Shown here: one piece after another, positions 28,689 to 36,835 of the stretch
Numbering within the stretch: position 1 is the first letter of the stretch
How the letters are laid out: the number at the start of each line of letters is the position of its first letter
DNA from: Psychrobacillus sp. INOP01
GTDB taxonomy: Bacteria > Bacillota > Bacilli > Bacillales_A > Planococcaceae
DNA: 64,000 bases
Assembly: GCF_018140925.1 (NCBI RefSeq)
Contig: NZ_CP073315.1
Coordinates: 3,348,001-3,412,000, forward strand
Reading direction: 5' to 3'
Notes under the pieces: model-generated
What the model was told of the DNA's origin: nothing
Databases searched by the model: none
What the model saw: only the letters and a program-made list of their open reading frames with translations
Program-made: the position numbers and the translations under genes

Positions 28689-28843
28689 AAGTGAGCTATC
28701 CTATTGTAGGATAGCTTTTTTTATTGGCGTTTTTAAATTATTTGCCAAAATGCACAATGAGCTTGCTATCCATGGCTGATTCACCAATAAAAAAACCGCT
28801 CGGGTTAGGCCCGAACGGAATAGACACTACAATGATGAAACGA

Positions 28844-29362
28844 TCAGTCACATACACCTAAAAATACATCGGCGATACATTCAATTGCACAGAAACAATC
28901 CAAGTCTACAGTCACACAGCTACCAGTTGATCTGAAATTTCGAACTTTACAAAGCTTTCTTAAATCGATTTTTGTTCCACAATCGTTCAATAGATCAACT
29001 TCTTTACGTTCTCTGTCAAGTGGCTCTAATACTCGTAAAGTTGCACAGCAACCGTCAAAGATATCTTCTACACGGAAGAAAACAGAAATGCAATCACAAT
29101 CAAATCTATCATTATCACGGAAAAATGCTTTAAATGGATCTCCGTCTTTTGTTAATAACATGAATACTCGTGTGTCAGCTTGGCGTCGAGCAGCAGGGCT
29201 CACAAGACCTCCAAGTGGTTCTAGAAAACAATTTGTCGGACATTGAGGGCAATCGTCATTTGTTGCTTGATCTTGAATGTCTTTAATTGCGCGGACAACA
29301 TCACAAACACAATTTCTAGATCGTCTTTCGTCAGTAACATCACCTATATTTCCACAACCCAT
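28844..29362 (-). CDS. Cysteine-rich spore coat protein, CotY/CotZ family
   Basis: This 172-aa protein with 17 Cys is matched by CotY/CotZ blocks: CVCDVVRAIKDIQD, CPTNCFLEPLGG, the FFRVEDIFDGCCATLRVLEP middle, and a CFCAIEC tail. Such proteins self-assemble into the spore crust or exosporium base through disulfides. ATG 29362 follows AAGAGGAGGTG; the longer frame to 29446 has no site and crosses the likely promoter. A sigma-K-like -10 (CATACGTTA) is upstream. CotY versus CotZ is not decided. Confidence 0.92.
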   Translation of the reverse strand: MGCGNIGDVTDERRSRNCVCDVVRAIKDIQDQATNDDCPQCPTNCFLEPLGGLVSPAARRQADTRVFMLLTKDGDPFKAFFRDNDRFDCDCISVFFRVEDIFDGCCATLRVLEPLDRERKEVDLLNDCGTKIDLRKLCKVRNFRSTGSCVTVDLDCFCAIECIADVFLGVCD

Positions 29363-29389
29363 TAAATTCACCTCCTCTTCATCTCTTAC

Positions 29390-29398
29390 TAACGTATG
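29390..29398 (-). promoter_or_regulatory. Sigma-K-type -10 element for the CotY/Z gene
   Basis: On the minus strand CATACGTTA fits CATANNNTA at the right distance from the ribosome binding site. The -35 (AC) is not well conserved. Confidence 0.5.
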
Positions 29399-29442
29399 TG
29401 GGAAGATCATCTTGATAAGGGCAAATATCTCGTAACCCAACC

Positions 29443-29471
29443 GCATATTTCAAATAGCAGCGAGCATACTA
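29443..29471 (+). promoter_or_regulatory. Sigma-G-type promoter of the lipoprotein-spoVA cassette
   Basis: GCATA (29443-29447) and CATACTA (29465-29471) are separated by 17 bp, matching GNATR / CATNHTA for sigma-F/G. It is placed 26 bp before the first gene. Forespore expression of spoVA operons is known in B. subtilis. Confidence 0.65.
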
Positions 29472-29496
29472 ACACGAAAAAGGAGCAAGTAATCGT

Positions 29497-29889
29497 ATGA
29501 AAAAAAGCGTAATTGTTTTTTTAATGGTTTTATTGTTGGGCGCTTGTTCAAGTGAGAAGGAAAAAGTAATATTTCCTGCTGATAATTCCACTTCACTAAA
29601 GCCGATCATGCAAAAACATGATTCGATTTACGGATATAAAGGTGTGATGAACGAGGAAGATATTTTAGTGGCCATTTATATCAACCGATTTGATCGTTTT
29701 AATAAAACAAAAATTGAAAATAAAATTACAAAACAAATTGAAAAACAATTTCCAGAAAAAGAAGTATTAGTCACAGCAGATCAAAAAGTTATGTGGGAAG
29801 TAGAATCCATCATCGAGAAAAAGCTGAAAGAAGAAGACCTTAAGAAGAGGATTGAAAAAATAAAATCATTATCAAAGGAAGAGACATAA
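29497..29889 (+). CDS. YhcN/YlaJ-like sporulation lipoprotein
   Basis: This 130-aa lipoprotein has signal peptide and lipobox LLGAC (Cys about residue 17). The compact domain has IYINRFDRFNK and a lysine-rich C-terminal helix, resembling the YhcN/YlaJ family of forespore inner-membrane lipoproteins. Its stop overlaps the spoVAC start by one base, so it belongs to the same operon. A role in germination is inferred from context. Confidence 0.75.
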   Translation: MKKSVIVFLMVLLLGACSSEKEKVIFPADNSTSLKPIMQKHDSIYGYKGVMNEEDILVAIYINRFDRFNKTKIENKITKQIEKQFPEKEVLVTADQKVMWEVESIIEKKLKEEDLKKRIEKIKSLSKEET

Positions 29890-30344
29890 TGGACCAACAA
29901 CAATTTCAGAAAATAGTTGATGAAAAAAATCCTAAAGTGCCTTATTTTATGAACATACTAAAAGCATTCATCGTAGGGGGAATAATTTGTACTATTGGAC
30001 AACTAATCACTTTTTTTTATATGCGGTTTTTCCCTTTTACAGAAGGAACTGCTGCTAATCCAACGGTGGCTACTTTAGTATTTATCTCGATGATTCTAAC
30101 TGGAACTGGTATATACAAAAAGATTGCGCAGATTGGAGGTGCTGGTTCAGCAGTACCAGTTACAGGATTTGGTAACGCTGTAATATCAGCCGCTATAGAG
30201 CATAAATCGGAAGGATATGTATTAGGAGTTGGAGGCAATATGTTCAAGCTTGCTGGATCGGTTATATTATTTGGTGTTCTATCTGCATTTGTCGTCGCAC
30301 TCATTAAAACAATATTAGTGAATATAGGTGTGATTTCATGGTAA
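29889..30344 (+). CDS. spoVAC: Stage V sporulation protein AC
   Basis: This 151-aa protein has four hydrophobic segments and contains the GGAGSAVPVTGFGNAV signature shared with SpoVAE. SpoVAC forms the mechanosensitive channel for Ca2+-dipicolinic acid in the spore inner membrane. It overlaps spoVAD by 7 bp. Confidence 0.96.
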   Translation: MDQQQFQKIVDEKNPKVPYFMNILKAFIVGGIICTIGQLITFFYMRFFPFTEGTAANPTVATLVFISMILTGTGIYKKIAQIGGAGSAVPVTGFGNAVISAAIEHKSEGYVLGVGGNMFKLAGSVILFGVLSAFVVALIKTILVNIGVISW

Positions 30345-31345
30345 ATACATTCGGAACTCTCCAGTTTACAAATAAAATTTGCATAGCCAATACGGGGATA
30401 GTAGTGGGACCAGTAGAAAAAGATAGTGCTTTTGCTGACTCCTTTGATGAGGTTCTTTCATTAGAAACGGAAAAAAATGAAACGAATGAGCAGGCAGCTT
30501 CCCGAATGATTGAAAAAGCATGTCAGTGGGCTGCTAAAAAGGGTCATACTCAGATTGATAAAGTAGATGTTCTAATAGGAGGGGACCTTATTAATCAATT
30601 ATCCCCGACAAATTTTGCAGCGCGAAGCTTGGCTATCCCATTTCTAGGTGTTTTTTCTGCATGTGCCAGTTCAATGGAATCCGTTATTCTCGGCTGTCTT
30701 TTACTGGACTCGGGAAATGCGAAGACAGTCATTGCCGGAGCATCAAGTCATCATCAAGCAGTAGAACGACAATTTAGATACCCACTTGAATATGGGTCGC
30801 AAAAACCTAAAACAGCACAATGGACTGTAACTGGAGCGGGTTTTGCACTGCTAGAAAAAGATGTAAAAAATTCCCCAGTAGTCACTCATGCCACAATCGG
30901 CAGAGTAGTGGACAGCTTTCAGACAAATCCATTGCATATGGGTGCAGCAATGGCATCTGCGGCAAGGGATACAATTGAACGGCATTTAACGAATACGAAC
31001 AGTAAAATGGCAGACTACGATGTAATCATGACAGGTGATTTAGGGAATATAGGAATTTCTATACTAAAGGAAATGTTTGAGGATGAAAATACTGGTGTTG
31101 TCCTTCAAGATGCGGGAGCTCAGTTCTATGGAAATGATACTTTTTTCAATGCAGGTGCTAGTGGAGCAGGATGTTCTGCAACTGTTTTCTTTGGTCAAAT
31201 ATATGACCAGCTAAAAAAAGGTTTTTTTAAGCGTGTTTTACTAGTAGCTACAGGGGCATTATTGTCTCCTTTAACATATCAGCAAGGGGAAACAATCCCT
31301 TGTATTGCGCATGCCATTGAATGTCGTATGGAAAAGAGGGGTTAG
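30338..31345 (+). CDS. spoVAD: Stage V sporulation protein AD
   Basis: This 335-aa thiolase-fold protein binds dipicolinic acid in B. subtilis and is required for its uptake into the forespore. Conserved blocks: [30 protein letters not shown] (thiolase-like Cys) and [13 protein letters not shown]. Length matches the family. It is coupled with spoVAC and spoVAE. Confidence 0.97.
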   Translation: MVNTFGTLQFTNKICIANTGIVVGPVEKDSAFADSFDEVLSLETEKNETNEQAASRMIEKACQWAAKKGHTQIDKVDVLIGGDLINQLSPTNFAARSLAIPFLGVFSACASSMESVILGCLLLDSGNAKTVIAGASSHHQAVERQFRYPLEYGSQKPKTAQWTVTGAGFALLEKDVKNSPVVTHATIGRVVDSFQTNPLHMGAAMASAARDTIERHLTNTNSKMADYDVIMTGDLGNIGISILKEMFEDENTGVVLQDAGAQFYGNDTFFNAGASGAGCSATVFFGQIYDQLKKGFFKRVLLVATGALLSPLTYQQGETIPCIAHAIECRMEKRG

Positions 31346-31346
31346 G

Positions 31347-31712
31347 ATGATTTCATCATTAGTTACTGCATTTGTTGTTGGTGGACTAATTTGTGTAATA
31401 GGTCAGATATTTATGGATGTGTTTAAACTAACACCAGCTCATACATTAAGTACTTTAGTTGTATTAGGTTCCATTTTAGATGGTTTTGGTCTATACGAGC
31501 CATTGATTGACTTTGCTGGAGCGGGGGCTACTGTTCCCATTACTTCCTTTGGTAACTCTTTGACACACGGTGCATTAGCAGAAGCGGAGAAGCATGGGTT
31601 GATAGGTGTTTTGACTGGCATGTTCGAAGTAACAAGCTCTGGTATTAGTGCTGCTATTTTGTTTGGCGTAATTGGTGCATTCATTTTTCATAAGAGGAAA
31701 ACAAGATACTAG
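31347..31712 (+). CDS. spoVAE: Stage V sporulation protein AE (SpoVAEb type)
   Basis: This 121-aa membrane protein is similar to SpoVAC, with the [17 protein letters not shown] motif. ATG 31347, directly after the spoVAD stop, is preferred over the in-gene start at 31305; a GAGGGG site precedes it. It is the last member of a reduced cassette: no spoVAA, AB, AEa or AF is present here. Confidence 0.95.
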   Translation: MISSLVTAFVVGGLICVIGQIFMDVFKLTPAHTLSTLVVLGSILDGFGLYEPLIDFAGAGATVPITSFGNSLTHGALAEAEKHGLIGVLTGMFEVTSSGISAAILFGVIGAFIFHKRKTRY

Positions 31713-31778
31713 TTGAATCGCCCTTTTTTCCATTCAACTCTTGCATACAATAGGTTGAAGAGGAGAGGAGGGAAAGGT

Positions 31779-31916
31779 ATGTACGGCTACTGTGGCGGAG
31801 GTTATCCTGAATATTACGGAGGAAACGAGTACGGAGGTAATAAAAGTTCTACATTTGTACTAATCGTAGTATTATTTATATTATTAATCATTGTTGGTAG
31901 AAGCTTTTTCCCTTAA
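31779..31916 (+). CDS. YjcZ family small sporulation membrane protein
   Basis: This 45-aa protein has a Gly/Tyr-rich head (MYGYCGGGYPEYYGG) and one C-terminal transmembrane helix, as in the YjcZ/YhaL-type tiny TM family found in spores. ATG 31779 follows GGAGGGAAAGG; the longer frame from 31713 has no site. yjcZ next to spoVIF is the B. subtilis order. Confidence 0.88.
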   Translation: MYGYCGGGYPEYYGGNEYGGNKSSTFVLIVVLFILLIIVGRSFFP

Positions 31917-31949
31917 TCCAAAATTATAAAGATGTGAGGGGGAAAAATA

Positions 31950-32195
31950 ATGCAAAATTCATTTTTTAAATCAATAGAAAATAAAACTGGTGTATCAATG
32001 GATGAACTATTTACGCTTGCCAATGCCATCTCATATGCTGATTTTACGGATGAAAAACAGGTTCGTAAAATTGTACGTAAAGTTGGCAAGCTAGCAAATA
32101 AACCTGTTTCTCAGGAATTAGAAAATGAACTTACTCGCTCGATTTTACAGAGCGGTAGTTCATTGAGTATGGCAGATATTCAAAAATTATTATAA
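31950..32195 (+). CDS. spoVIF: Stage VI sporulation protein F
   Basis: This 81-aa protein, mostly helical, contains the VSMDELFTLANAISYADFTDE and VRKVGKLANKPVS blocks typical of SpoVIF (YjcC). It is required for proper coat assembly via GerE in B. subtilis. GAGGGGGAAA precedes ATG. Length fits the family (about 86 aa). Confidence 0.93.
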   Translation: MQNSFFKSIENKTGVSMDELFTLANAISYADFTDEKQVRKIVRKVGKLANKPVSQELENELTRSILQSGSSLSMADIQKLL

Positions 32196-32290
32196 TCTAA
32201 TAGAATATTTAGATTATATTTGAATGAAAGGTTTAAGTCGTATTAAAATGGGGTAAAGCTTAATAGAATAATAATGTGGGGGTGGAGAAA

Positions 32291-32593
32291 ATGGGATATA
32301 TTCTTCCAATGCAATCGATTCAAACGGAAGTTTATGCTAATCGAATGATTGGAAACGATCGTAATTTTGCTTATATTGATAATATCCAAAATGCAAAATT
32401 TAAATCTGTTTTTGATGATCACTTAGAAGAGCAAGAGCAACTTCTTGAAGAGGAAGAAGAGCAATTACTGGAAAGTGAAAGACCATCAACCCAACCATTA
32501 TTTAAAGGCTTTATTCATCCAAATCCAGTAAACCTATCACCAAGAATTGCTGAAATAAATGGCAAAGGAAACAGTGTTAACTTGTATGTGTAG
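32291..32593 (+). CDS. Hypothetical protein in the sporulation island
   Basis: This 100-aa protein has an N-terminal MGYILPMQS block, a Glu/Leu-rich coiled-coil-like stretch (about 45-70) and a neutral C-terminus. I do not recognise a family. ATG 32291, rather than GTG 32276, is chosen because the G-rich site (GGGGGTGGAG) lies just upstream. It has its own terminator. Its position after spoVIF suggests, but does not show, a sporulation role. Confidence 0.75.
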   Translation: MGYILPMQSIQTEVYANRMIGNDRNFAYIDNIQNAKFKSVFDDHLEEQEQLLEEEEEQLLESERPSTQPLFKGFIHPNPVNLSPRIAEINGKGNSVNLYV

Positions 32594-32611
32594 TTCAAAG
32601 TATTAGAAAAT

Positions 32612-32646
32612 CGCTTATCGGGTTATTCCGATAAGCGGTTTTTCTT
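32612..32646 (+). terminator. Terminator after the hypothetical gene
   Basis: The stem CGCTTATCGG / CCGATAAGCG is followed by TTTTTC. Confidence 0.93.
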
Positions 32647-32715
32647 TCTCCAACCATTAAGAGAGGTCTAATATAAATTACTTGTCCTATTATTACCTAT
32701 GATATACCAGAGCAT

Positions 32716-32767
32716 TAAATAAAGGTCCAGCTATTTCCATGAAGGGGATTAGCTAGACCTTTATTTA
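32716..32767 (-). terminator. Bidirectional hairpin facing the CotG-like gene
   Basis: TAAATAAAGGTC and GACCTTTATTTA flank an interrupted stem (CAGCTA/TAGCT). It lies 155 bp beyond the 3' end of the minus-strand CotG-like gene. The rest of the gap 32768-32922 shows nothing notable. Confidence 0.6.
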
Positions 32768-32922
32768 CTTTGTGAATTTGGCATATACTATTATATTTAT
32801 TAATCCATTATTTCATTCGGTATATCACTTGCCATGTGGAATATCATTAACCATTTAAGTATGGATGAAAAATTATGCCATTCTTATGTCCAAAGTGCAA
32901 TCTATGCAGTAATAAAGATCAA

Positions 32923-33321
32923 CTATTTCTTATGTCCTTTTTTCTTACCATTCGAGTCTTTCTTATGATCAGACTCTTTTTTATTTGATTCTTTGGATTC
33001 TTTTTTTTCGTTTTTATCTTTACTATCTTCATCTTTATTATCAGAATCACTGGATTCTTTTTTTTCCTTTTTTTCTTTTTTATCTGCTTTACTATCTTCT
33101 TTTTTCTCTGAATCCCTAGAGCTCTTTTTCTCCTTTTTTTCCTTATCTTCTGTATTATCTTCTTCTTTTTTCTGGTCCTTTTCTTTTTTGTTCTTGGAAA
33201 CTTGGTTTTGTTCTACCGTTTCTGTTTCCTCTTCCGATTCACTTACATTAGTATCGGTAAGTTCTTTTGATGTATCTGCCGATCTATGATGAGGCATTTT
33301 TTTCTTTTTATGGTCTTTCAA
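32923..33321 (-). CDS. CotG-like highly charged low-complexity protein
   Basis: This 132-aa protein is almost entirely Lys, Glu, Asp and Ser, in imperfect KKEKKESSDSD-type repeats, with basic ends (KDHKKKKMPHHRS; KKKGHKK). No fold is expected. It is divergent from a CotB-like gene, the same partnership as cotG-cotB in B. subtilis, so it is a candidate CotG analogue whose serines could be phosphorylated by a CotH kinase (none in the window). TTG 33321 or ATG 33297 could be the start. The reverse frame is a Ser/Phe-rich shadow. Confidence 0.7.
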   Translation of the reverse strand: MKDHKKKKMPHHRSADTSKELTDTNVSESEEETETVEQNQVSKNKKEKDQKKEEDNTEDKEKKEKKSSRDSEKKEDSKADKKEKKEKKESSDSDNKDEDSKDKNEKKESKESNKKESDHKKDSNGKKKGHKK

Positions 33322-33505
33322 AATTACTCACTACTTTCTATAATTTAATGTCACTGTTACAGAGTATGTAGGAAAGTACAATTTTGTTCGGGAACTAACT
33401 TATATTGAGTGCTTGTATAATTATTGGTAAATGGGCGTTTAACCAATACTCAAATACCCTGGGATACATATAGATACTAGGATACTAAAAAAGGAGGTTA
33501 GAAAG

Positions 33506-34081
33506 ATGAATAAGAAAATGATACTCTCTCTAGTAGACAAAGTAATTAAAGTGGATAGAGGTGGTCCAGAATCGCGGGTTGGTAAGCTCTTATCAGCAGA
33601 GGATGATTACTTTACTCTTCTAACAGAAGAAGATGGCATTATTTATTATAATACACAGCATATTAAAAGTTTGACTCATAATTCAAAAAAACCAGTAGAA
33701 TTCACTCTTGAAATACCTAAGGATTTTAAGTATTTACAAGCAGATGATTTTAGAGGTATTTTGGATTGTCTAACACTACATTGGGTAAAAATTAACCGTG
33801 GTGGACCTGAAACACTAGAAGGCGTTCTGGACGTAGTTACAGATGATTTTGTAACAATCGTGGCGAACGAAGAAATAATCCGAGTTGCTTTATTCCATAT
33901 TCGTAATATCAGCTATGGAGCAAAGATTGAAAAAACTAAAGAAGACAAAGGTAAAAATGATAAAGAAGACAAAGGTAAAAATGATAAAGAAGACAAAGGT
34001 AAAAATGATAAAGAAGACAAAGGTAAAAATGATAAAGAAGAAAATAAAAAAGATTCAAATAATCAAGAAAAAGAAAAGTAA
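33506..34081 (+). CDS. Spore coat protein CotB-like, paralogue 1
   Basis: This 191-aa protein has two copies of the CotB SH3-like module: about 8-55 (VIKVDRGGPESRVGKLLSAEDDY...YNTQHIKSL) and about 85-135 (WVKINRGGPETLEGVLDV...FHIRNIS). A hydrophilic tail with four KEDKGKND repeats follows. The RGGPES motif and HIKS ending are diagnostic of CotB. It is outer coat by family. The Ser/Lys tail of B. subtilis CotB is replaced by an Asp/Lys repeat tail. AAAGGAGG precedes ATG. Confidence 0.9.
   Translation: MNKKMILSLVDKVIKVDRGGPESRVGKLLSAEDDYFTLLTEEDGIIYYNTQHIKSLTHNSKKPVEFTLEIPKDFKYLQADDFRGILDCLTLHWVKINRGGPETLEGVLDVVTDDFVTIVANEEIIRVALFHIRNISYGAKIEKTKEDKGKNDKEDKGKNDKEDKGKNDKEDKGKNDKEENKKDSNNQEKEK
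33941..34036 (+). repeat. Four perfect 24-bp tandem repeats in the CotB-like gene
   Basis: Four tandem units of GAAGACAAAGGTAAAAATGATAAA encode KEDKGKND. The period is a multiple of three, so copy changes keep the frame. Confidence 0.95.
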
Positions 34082-34107
34082 AGCTAGTAAATAAATAGAG
34101 GATGCAT

Positions 34108-34136
34108 TCGTCGCTTTTTTTATTTAAAAGCGACGA
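34108..34136 (+). other. Perfect 11-bp hairpin between the first two cotB-like genes
   Basis: TCGTCGCTTTT pairs exactly with AAAAGCGACGA around a 7-nt loop. There is no T-run after it, so it is more likely an mRNA processing or stability element, or a leaky attenuator, than a full terminator. Confidence 0.6.
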
Positions 34137-34163
34137 CTATTCTAAAAGGGAGGCGATCTCCAA

Positions 34164-35873
34164 ATGCAGAAACAAAACTTCGAAAATGTATTATATGCCA
34201 ATGAAAACATGAATATAGGATTGTATTTAACAAAAAATCAATTTGTTGAAGGTATCTTATTAGACGTTCAAAATAATCATATTGTTTTGGAAGTGAATGA
34301 AAATATTGTCTATATAGCAATTCATCAAATACAAGCACTTTCTAAGAATGCAAAAGATCTACGTATGGCAAAGGAATCCAGTCTACATCTAGTTAGAAAT
34401 GATTTGACAGATGTATTAATTGCATTAAGATATCACTGGGTTACTATAAATAAATTTAGTAATCCTACTCTTTTTGGTATATTAAGCAGTATCTTCGAGG
34501 ATCATATTATCCTAATCAATAAAAAAGAGTTATTTTATATACCTATTTCACATATTACGGATATTTCTAGCGAAATATCTAAAAGTGACCACTACTTTTT
34601 AAACAAAAAGGAACAACGTACTATCCAAAAATTATATAGGATGCGTATTAGCAAAGAATCTATTGAAGTTAAAGATGATCATTTGATTGGGATACAGGAC
34701 AGAATTACATCACCGGACATTGGAATTATTGCAGATTGGAACGATGCTATAAATAAGGGAAAAGCTGACCAAAGTACAGTTTCTTCGCTATTGGAAGAGA
34801 AAGCCGATATTTCAGTTAGTGATCAGGAACTAGCTGCAATAGATGATGGTATTCATACGGAAGTAATGGAACCTATAAATACGTATGCAATAGAAGAAAG
34901 CGTATTTTCTTCTCAAATGGAAGAGACGCTAGAAAGTAAAAGCTTGGATATAGCAGCAGCGGCTGCCAATATTTTAGTAAGTGAAGAGAAATTATCCACA
35001 ATACATGATGGTGTTCATAAAGAAGTTCCGGAACCGATAAATACGGATACATTAGAGGAAAACGAATTTTATCTTAAATTGAAAGAGAAGCTAGAAAGTA
35101 TAAGTTTGAATCTAGCGGCAGCGGCTGCCAATAATTTAGGTAGTGAAGAGAAATCATCCCCAATAGTTGATGGTGTTCATACAGAAGTAACGGAACCGAT
35201 AAACACCGATGAGTTGGAGGAAAATACGTTTTCTCCTCAACTAGAAGATCAAATAATAAAAGAACAAACTAATGAGTTTTCCGATGAACAACTTAACGTT
35301 CCCGAAAATCGTTTGGAGATGAAGGGAAAAGATATACTTTTAACGGCTTGGAGTACTATGAATAGCGATCAATCTACAGTTGCACTACCAAAGAAAGCTG
35401 ATTCGAAAAGGAAACATGCAATCCCAATCGAAAATACAATGTTGACTAGCAGTAACACTGGGCAACAAACATCTCTTTCAAATCAAACAAACGAAAATTC
35501 TGATCGCCATGACAAACTCGATGTCTTAGATAAAATATCGGAGACATCAGAAAAAAAAAAACAAGTATTAACTGCAAATGTGCTGAGTAGAAAAGAAGTA
35601 AATGAAATGCTGGAGCAGCAATACTTTGCATTGATGAATTACGCTGCAGTACAAATTTCAAATACGATAAATTTTAAACAAACAGATAACAAATCATACT
35701 TTCACCCAAGGGTTGAAGGAAGTGAATATCGTCCAGATAAAATTAGACGGTTTGAAATGAATAGTGGTTATCAATTTTATGATTCCAAACAAGACACAGC
35801 TGCATTAGAAAAACAGTATATTTCGTTAATGAGACATGCAACAGCAATGTACCGCAAACTAAGGAAAACTTAG
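34164..35873 (+). CDS. CotB-like protein with internal repeats, paralogue 2
   Basis: This 569-aa protein has two divergent CotB modules in its first about 140 residues (MNIGLYLTKNQFVEGILLDVQ...IHQIQAL; YHWVTINKFSNPTLFGILSS...ISHITDIS). The RGGPE motif is lost. A 54-residue unit (about 218-363) is repeated nearly three times, with core DGVHTEV.EPINT and a SL..AAAAAN ending. The C-terminal part is hydrophilic, with two similar EQQYFALMNYAA / EKQYISLMRHAT segments. It appears specialised for this lineage. AAAGGGAGG precedes ATG. Confidence 0.8.
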   Translation: MQKQNFENVLYANENMNIGLYLTKNQFVEGILLDVQNNHIVLEVNENIVYIAIHQIQALSKNAKDLRMAKESSLHLVRNDLTDVLIALRYHWVTINKFSNPTLFGILSSIFEDHIILINKKELFYIPISHITDISSEISKSDHYFLNKKEQRTIQKLYRMRISKESIEVKDDHLIGIQDRITSPDIGIIADWNDAINKGKADQSTVSSLLEEKADISVSDQELAAIDDGIHTEVMEPINTYAIEESVFSSQMEETLESKSLDIAAAAANILVSEEKLSTIHDGVHKEVPEPINTDTLEENEFYLKLKEKLESISLNLAAAAANNLGSEEKSSPIVDGVHTEVTEPINTDELEENTFSPQLEDQIIKEQTNEFSDEQLNVPENRLEMKGKDILLTAWSTMNSDQSTVALPKKADSKRKHAIPIENTMLTSSNTGQQTSLSNQTNENSDRHDKLDVLDKISETSEKKKQVLTANVLSRKEVNEMLEQQYFALMNYAAVQISNTINFKQTDNKSYFHPRVEGSEYRPDKIRRFEMNSGYQFYDSKQDTAALEKQYISLMRHATAMYRKLRKT

Positions 35874-35909
35874 TTCGAAGATGAATAAATGCTAAAAGGA
35901 GTTGTGACC

Positions 35910-36584
35910 TTGAATAAAATTATTCAAAGTCTAATCAAGGAATTTGTCCAAATTGAGGTTTCAGGAAAAAAGAAATTAAAGGGTACACTAATTGATTTGG
36001 GAACAGACTTACTCGTTATTTTTAACGGAATAGATTATATGTACATCCCTATCAATCATATCCATAGTTTCTGTGCTATCAAGAACGACGAATTTGATAC
36101 ATCTGCCCCAAAGGAGTCGTCTATTCTAAATAATGGTGGAAATAACGAGGGTTTATCCTTGCTAGCTACGCTACAGCATGCAAAAGGTAAAAATTCTGAA
36201 ATTTATTTGGCAGATGATCAGCCTCTACATGGTTCTATTACTCAGATAATGGATGACTATTTTGAGTTTTATTCACCCGTTTATAAAACTATGTATATAT
36301 CTACAAAACACTTAAAGTGGCTTATTCCTTATACTTCTAATGAAGGTCCTTACGGGTTAAATAACAACTACTCCAAACCTTTAGCTAATGAAATTCTTGT
36401 TAATACCTTTAAAACTCAAATAGAAAAGTTTAGAGATAAAATGGTTGTGTTCAATATTGGAGGAAGTAAGAGTCATATAGGAAAAATAAAAAATGTAGAA
36501 GAACAAATAGTTGAGTTGGAGAAAGCAAGAGCAGCTAAAGATTATCTAAATATCGAACATATAAAAACAATCCACCAAGTATAA
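35910..36584 (+). CDS. CotB-like protein, paralogue 3
   Basis: This 224-aa protein has two CotB-like modules: about 8-50 (FVQIEVSGKKKLKGTLIDLGTDLLVI...IPINHIHSF) and a C-terminal module with MVVFNIGGSKSHIGKIKNVEE...NIEHIKTI. A middle module around LHGSITQIMDDYFEFY...ISTKHLKWL makes three. TTG 35910 follows AAAAGGAG at 8 bases; ATG 35889 lies upstream of that site. It is last in a tandem cotB-like array. Confidence 0.78.
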   Translation: MNKIIQSLIKEFVQIEVSGKKKLKGTLIDLGTDLLVIFNGIDYMYIPINHIHSFCAIKNDEFDTSAPKESSILNNGGNNEGLSLLATLQHAKGKNSEIYLADDQPLHGSITQIMDDYFEFYSPVYKTMYISTKHLKWLIPYTSNEGPYGLNNNYSKPLANEILVNTFKTQIEKFRDKMVVFNIGGSKSHIGKIKNVEEQIVELEKARAAKDYLNIEHIKTIHQV

Positions 36585-36651
36585 GAAAGATATGGATAAA
36601 GTCATGACATGACTAAGTCTTACATCGTAAAGGTAAAAATAAATACAAAAA

Positions 36652-36680
36652 TTAGAAGCATGAAATGTTTCATGCTTCTT
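36652..36680 (+). terminator. Probable terminator of the cotB-like array
   Basis: The stem AGAAGCATGAAA / TTTCATGCTTCT has a weak T-tail. Confidence 0.55.
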
Positions 36681-36835
36681 GAAGTTGGAAATACATAAAA
36701 CTTTTTTCTTGAAAAATAGTGAATTATTTATATTATTTTAAGGAATATGGACATACACCTCGTTTCTCTAAGTAGAAAGAGAATATACATACAAGGAAGC
36801 GGACAATCTTAACAAGGAGAGGAAATGGTATATGT

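Noticed and set aside
32993-33289. 98-aa plus-strand ORF rich in Ser, Phe and Leu
   Set aside because: It is the antisense shadow of the Lys/Glu/Ser-rich CotG-like gene, and its composition follows directly from the complementary low-complexity codons.
33885-34094. 69-aa ORF with VKMIKKTK repeats
   Set aside because: It is a +1-frame shadow of the 24-bp tandem repeats in the CotB-like gene and has no ribosome binding site.
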